A DNA stretch of 9,040 bases from positions 1-9,040 of the forward strand of contig JAMDCN010000149.1 of assembly GCA_023489025.1 (NCBI GenBank). The letters run 5' to 3'. The position numbers were made by a program, and so were the translations under genes. Position 1 is the first letter of the stretch, and the number at the start of each line of letters is the position of its first letter. The notes below the pieces were generated by a model that was given only the letters and a program-made list of their open reading frames with translations, was not told the DNA's origin and ran no database searches. This document shows positions 7,414-9,040 of this stretch, piece after piece. The stretch is from Deltaproteobacteria bacterium (GTDB lineage Bacteria; Desulfobacterota_E; Deferrimicrobia; Deferrimicrobiales; Deferrimicrobiaceae).

Positions 7414-9040
7414 TCCTGGCGATCGCGATGTCGCTCGCCGTCCTTGTCGGATACCAGTACTTCTTCTCCGCTCCCCCGCCTCCTCCGGGCGTGGCGGCGG
7501 GAAAGGACAACGCGGCGCCCGTTCCCGCGCCGGCGTCAAGGGGAGGGTCGGCTCCCACGTCGGCGTCCGTCGCCGGAGGGTTCGCGGCAAAGACCGCCGC
7601 GCCGGCCCGAACGATCACGGTGAAGACCCCGCTGTACTCGGAGTCCATAGCCACCGAAGGCGGCGGCGTCTCCTCCTTCCTGCTGTTCGACTACAAGGAC
7701 GTCCCCGGCCCCACCGGAAGGCCGCTGGACATCCTCGGCGGGAAGAAGCCGTCCCAGACGACGCTGTCGCTCTACAACGACGAGGATCGCCCTCCCCTGC
7801 CTTCCTCCCTGGCCTTCTCTTCCGACGCACCGGCCGGGATCGAGGTGAAGGCTGGAGAGACCCGAAGCGTCCTGCTCTCGTGGGAATCGGCCGCCGGCGT
7901 CCGGGTGACGCGGGAATACGTCTTCCACGGGGACAAGTACGAATTCGAGACCCGCGTCCAGGCGACCAACGGGTCCAGGGAGCCGATCGCGGTGCGTCCC
8001 GGGCTCGAGCTCGAGCAGGTCTACGATGGGGAGCTCGCCGGAGACTCCTACTCCTTCCACGGCATCGTCGTCGGTACCGGCAAGTCGGGCCTCAAACGGT
8101 ACGACCTGAAGGACATCTCCAAGGGGAAAGTGGAAAAGGGGCCGGCGCGGTGGGTCTCGGCGGACTCGAAATATTTCACCTGGATCCTCCTGCCCGAGCG
8201 GGAGTGGACGGTGACGCGCGCGTCGCTGGTCGGGGAGACCGGGGTCCGCGTGGCGGCGGCCGACACGGCGGCGACCCTGCAGCCGGGCGACACGGTGCGC
8301 GCCGGATCCCGCGTCTTCGCGGGCCCGAAACGGTCCACGCTGCTCGCAGCCACCGAGAAGGACCTTCCGGAGCTGATCGACTTCGGCTGGTTCTCCATCG
8401 TCGCGAAACCGCTCGTCTTCCTGTTGAAGGCGAGCCACCGGGTGACGGGGAACTACGGCATCGACATCATCCTGCTCACGATCCTGATCAAGATCCTCTT
8501 CTTCCCTCTCACCCAGAAGTCGATGGCCTCCATGCGGAAGATGCAGGAGCTGGGGCCGATCCTCAAGACGCTGAAGGAGAAGTACAAGGGTGACGCGCAG
8601 CGCCTCAACCAGGAGACGATGAACCTGTACAAGACGTACAAGATCAATCCCCTCTCCGGGTGCCTGCCGATGCTGGCGCAGATCCCGGTGTTCATCGCCC
8701 TCTACAAGGGGCTGCTGGTCACGATCGAGCTGCGGCACGCGCCGTTCTTCCTCTGGGTGAACGACCTGTCCGCCCCCGAGCATCTCTGGAACATCGCCGT
8801 CGCGGGGTACACCATTCCGATCCGCCTGCTGCCGCTACTGATGGGGGTTTCCATGTTCGCGCAGCAGAAGATGACGCCGTCGGCGGGGATGGAGCCGGCG
8901 CAGCAAAAGATGATGCTGTTCATGCCCGTCATCTTCACCTTCATGTTCTGGAGCTTCCCGACCGGGCTCGTCATATACTGGCTGGTGAACAACGTCCTCG
9001 CCATCGGGCAGCAGATGATCTATAACCGCAAGGCGGACGC
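7398..9040 (+). CDS. yidC: membrane protein insertase YidC (3' end cut by window edge)
   Basis: YidC inserts and folds inner-membrane proteins, alone or with SecYEG. 547 codons are visible, so only a short basic tail is probably missing. TM1 is about residues 5-23 ([18 protein letters not shown]), followed by a proline/alanine-rich linker (about 25-65) and a large periplasmic beta domain to about 325. The conserved Oxa1-type core starts near W331: [22 protein letters not shown] (351-372, discontinuous motif), a cytoplasmic coiled hairpin (about 373-416), [16 protein letters not shown] (417-432), and two late membrane segments around 470-492 and 503-540. K365 aligns with the groove arginine of Escherichia coli YidC (R366); the charge is kept. 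The ATG at 7398 follows GAGGG with a short 4-base gap; ATG 7410 is a less likely alternative. The long periplasmic domain marks a Gram-negative form. Confidence 0.98.
   Translation, partial: MEKRMILAIAMSLAVLVGYQYFFSAPPPPPGVAAGKDNAAPVPAPASRGGSAPTSASVAGGFAAKTAAPARTITVKTPLYSESIATEGGGVSSFLLFDYKDVPGPTGRPLDILGGKKPSQTTLSLYNDEDRPPLPSSLAFSSDAPAGIEVKAGETRSVLLSWESAAGVRVTREYVFHGDKYEFETRVQATNGSREPIAVRPGLELEQVYDGELAGDSYSFHGIVVGTGKSGLKRYDLKDISKGKVEKGPARWVSADSKYFTWILLPEREWTVTRASLVGETGVRVAAADTAATLQPGDTVRAGSRVFAGPKRSTLLAATEKDLPELIDFGWFSIVAKPLVFLLKASHRVTGNYGIDIILLTILIKILFFPLTQKSMASMRKMQELGPILKTLKEKYKGDAQRLNQETMNLYKTYKINPLSGCLPMLAQIPVFIALYKGLLVTIELRHAPFFLWVNDLSAPEHLWNIAVAGYTIPIRLLPLLMGVSMFAQQKMTPSAGMEPAQQKMMLFMPVIFTFMFWSFPTGLVIYWLVNNVLAIGQQMIYNRKAD

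Overview
The window is a chromosomal origin neighbourhood of a GC-rich, Gram-negative bacterium. Leftward (minus strand) run gyrB (missing only its last few codons), dnaN and dnaA. Rightward (plus strand) run rpmH, rnpA, yidD and yidC (missing only its last codons). Between the two arms lies one uncharacterised minus-strand gene. GyrB carries the large insertion after the TOPRIM domain that is typical of Gram-negative gyrases, and YidC has the long periplasmic domain of Gram-negative insertases. The gene order and protein features fit a Desulfobacterota/'deltaproteobacterial' lineage, but that placement is inference and is not proven by the window.

Layout: 1-2444 gyrB(-); 2445-2651 a gyrB promoter region and a 109-bp imperfect palindrome in the place where recF often sits; 2652-3776 dnaN(-); 3777-3961 a spacer with DnaA boxes that is also open as a 61-codon reading frame; 3962-5308 dnaA(-); 5309-5597 the best oriC candidate, with an inverted DnaA-box pair, an AT-rich stretch, a tandem 10-mer and a perfect 9-bp hairpin; 5598-6494 an unknown 298-residue protein(-); 6495-6626 a divergent promoter region; 6627-9040 the overlapping rpmH-rnpA-yidD-yidC cluster(+).

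Functionally, the left arm supplies replication initiation (DnaA), the sliding clamp (DnaN) and negative supercoiling (GyrB). The right arm supplies ribosomal protein bL34, the protein subunit of RNase P, and the membrane insertion pair YidD/YidC. These are housekeeping genes in a classic arrangement, and I see no phage, transposase, CRISPR or defence genes. The less ordinary parts are the palindromic element replacing recF, DnaA boxes on both sides of dnaA (a possible bipartite origin), and the unknown gene wedged between origin and rpmH and pointing toward the proposed origin.
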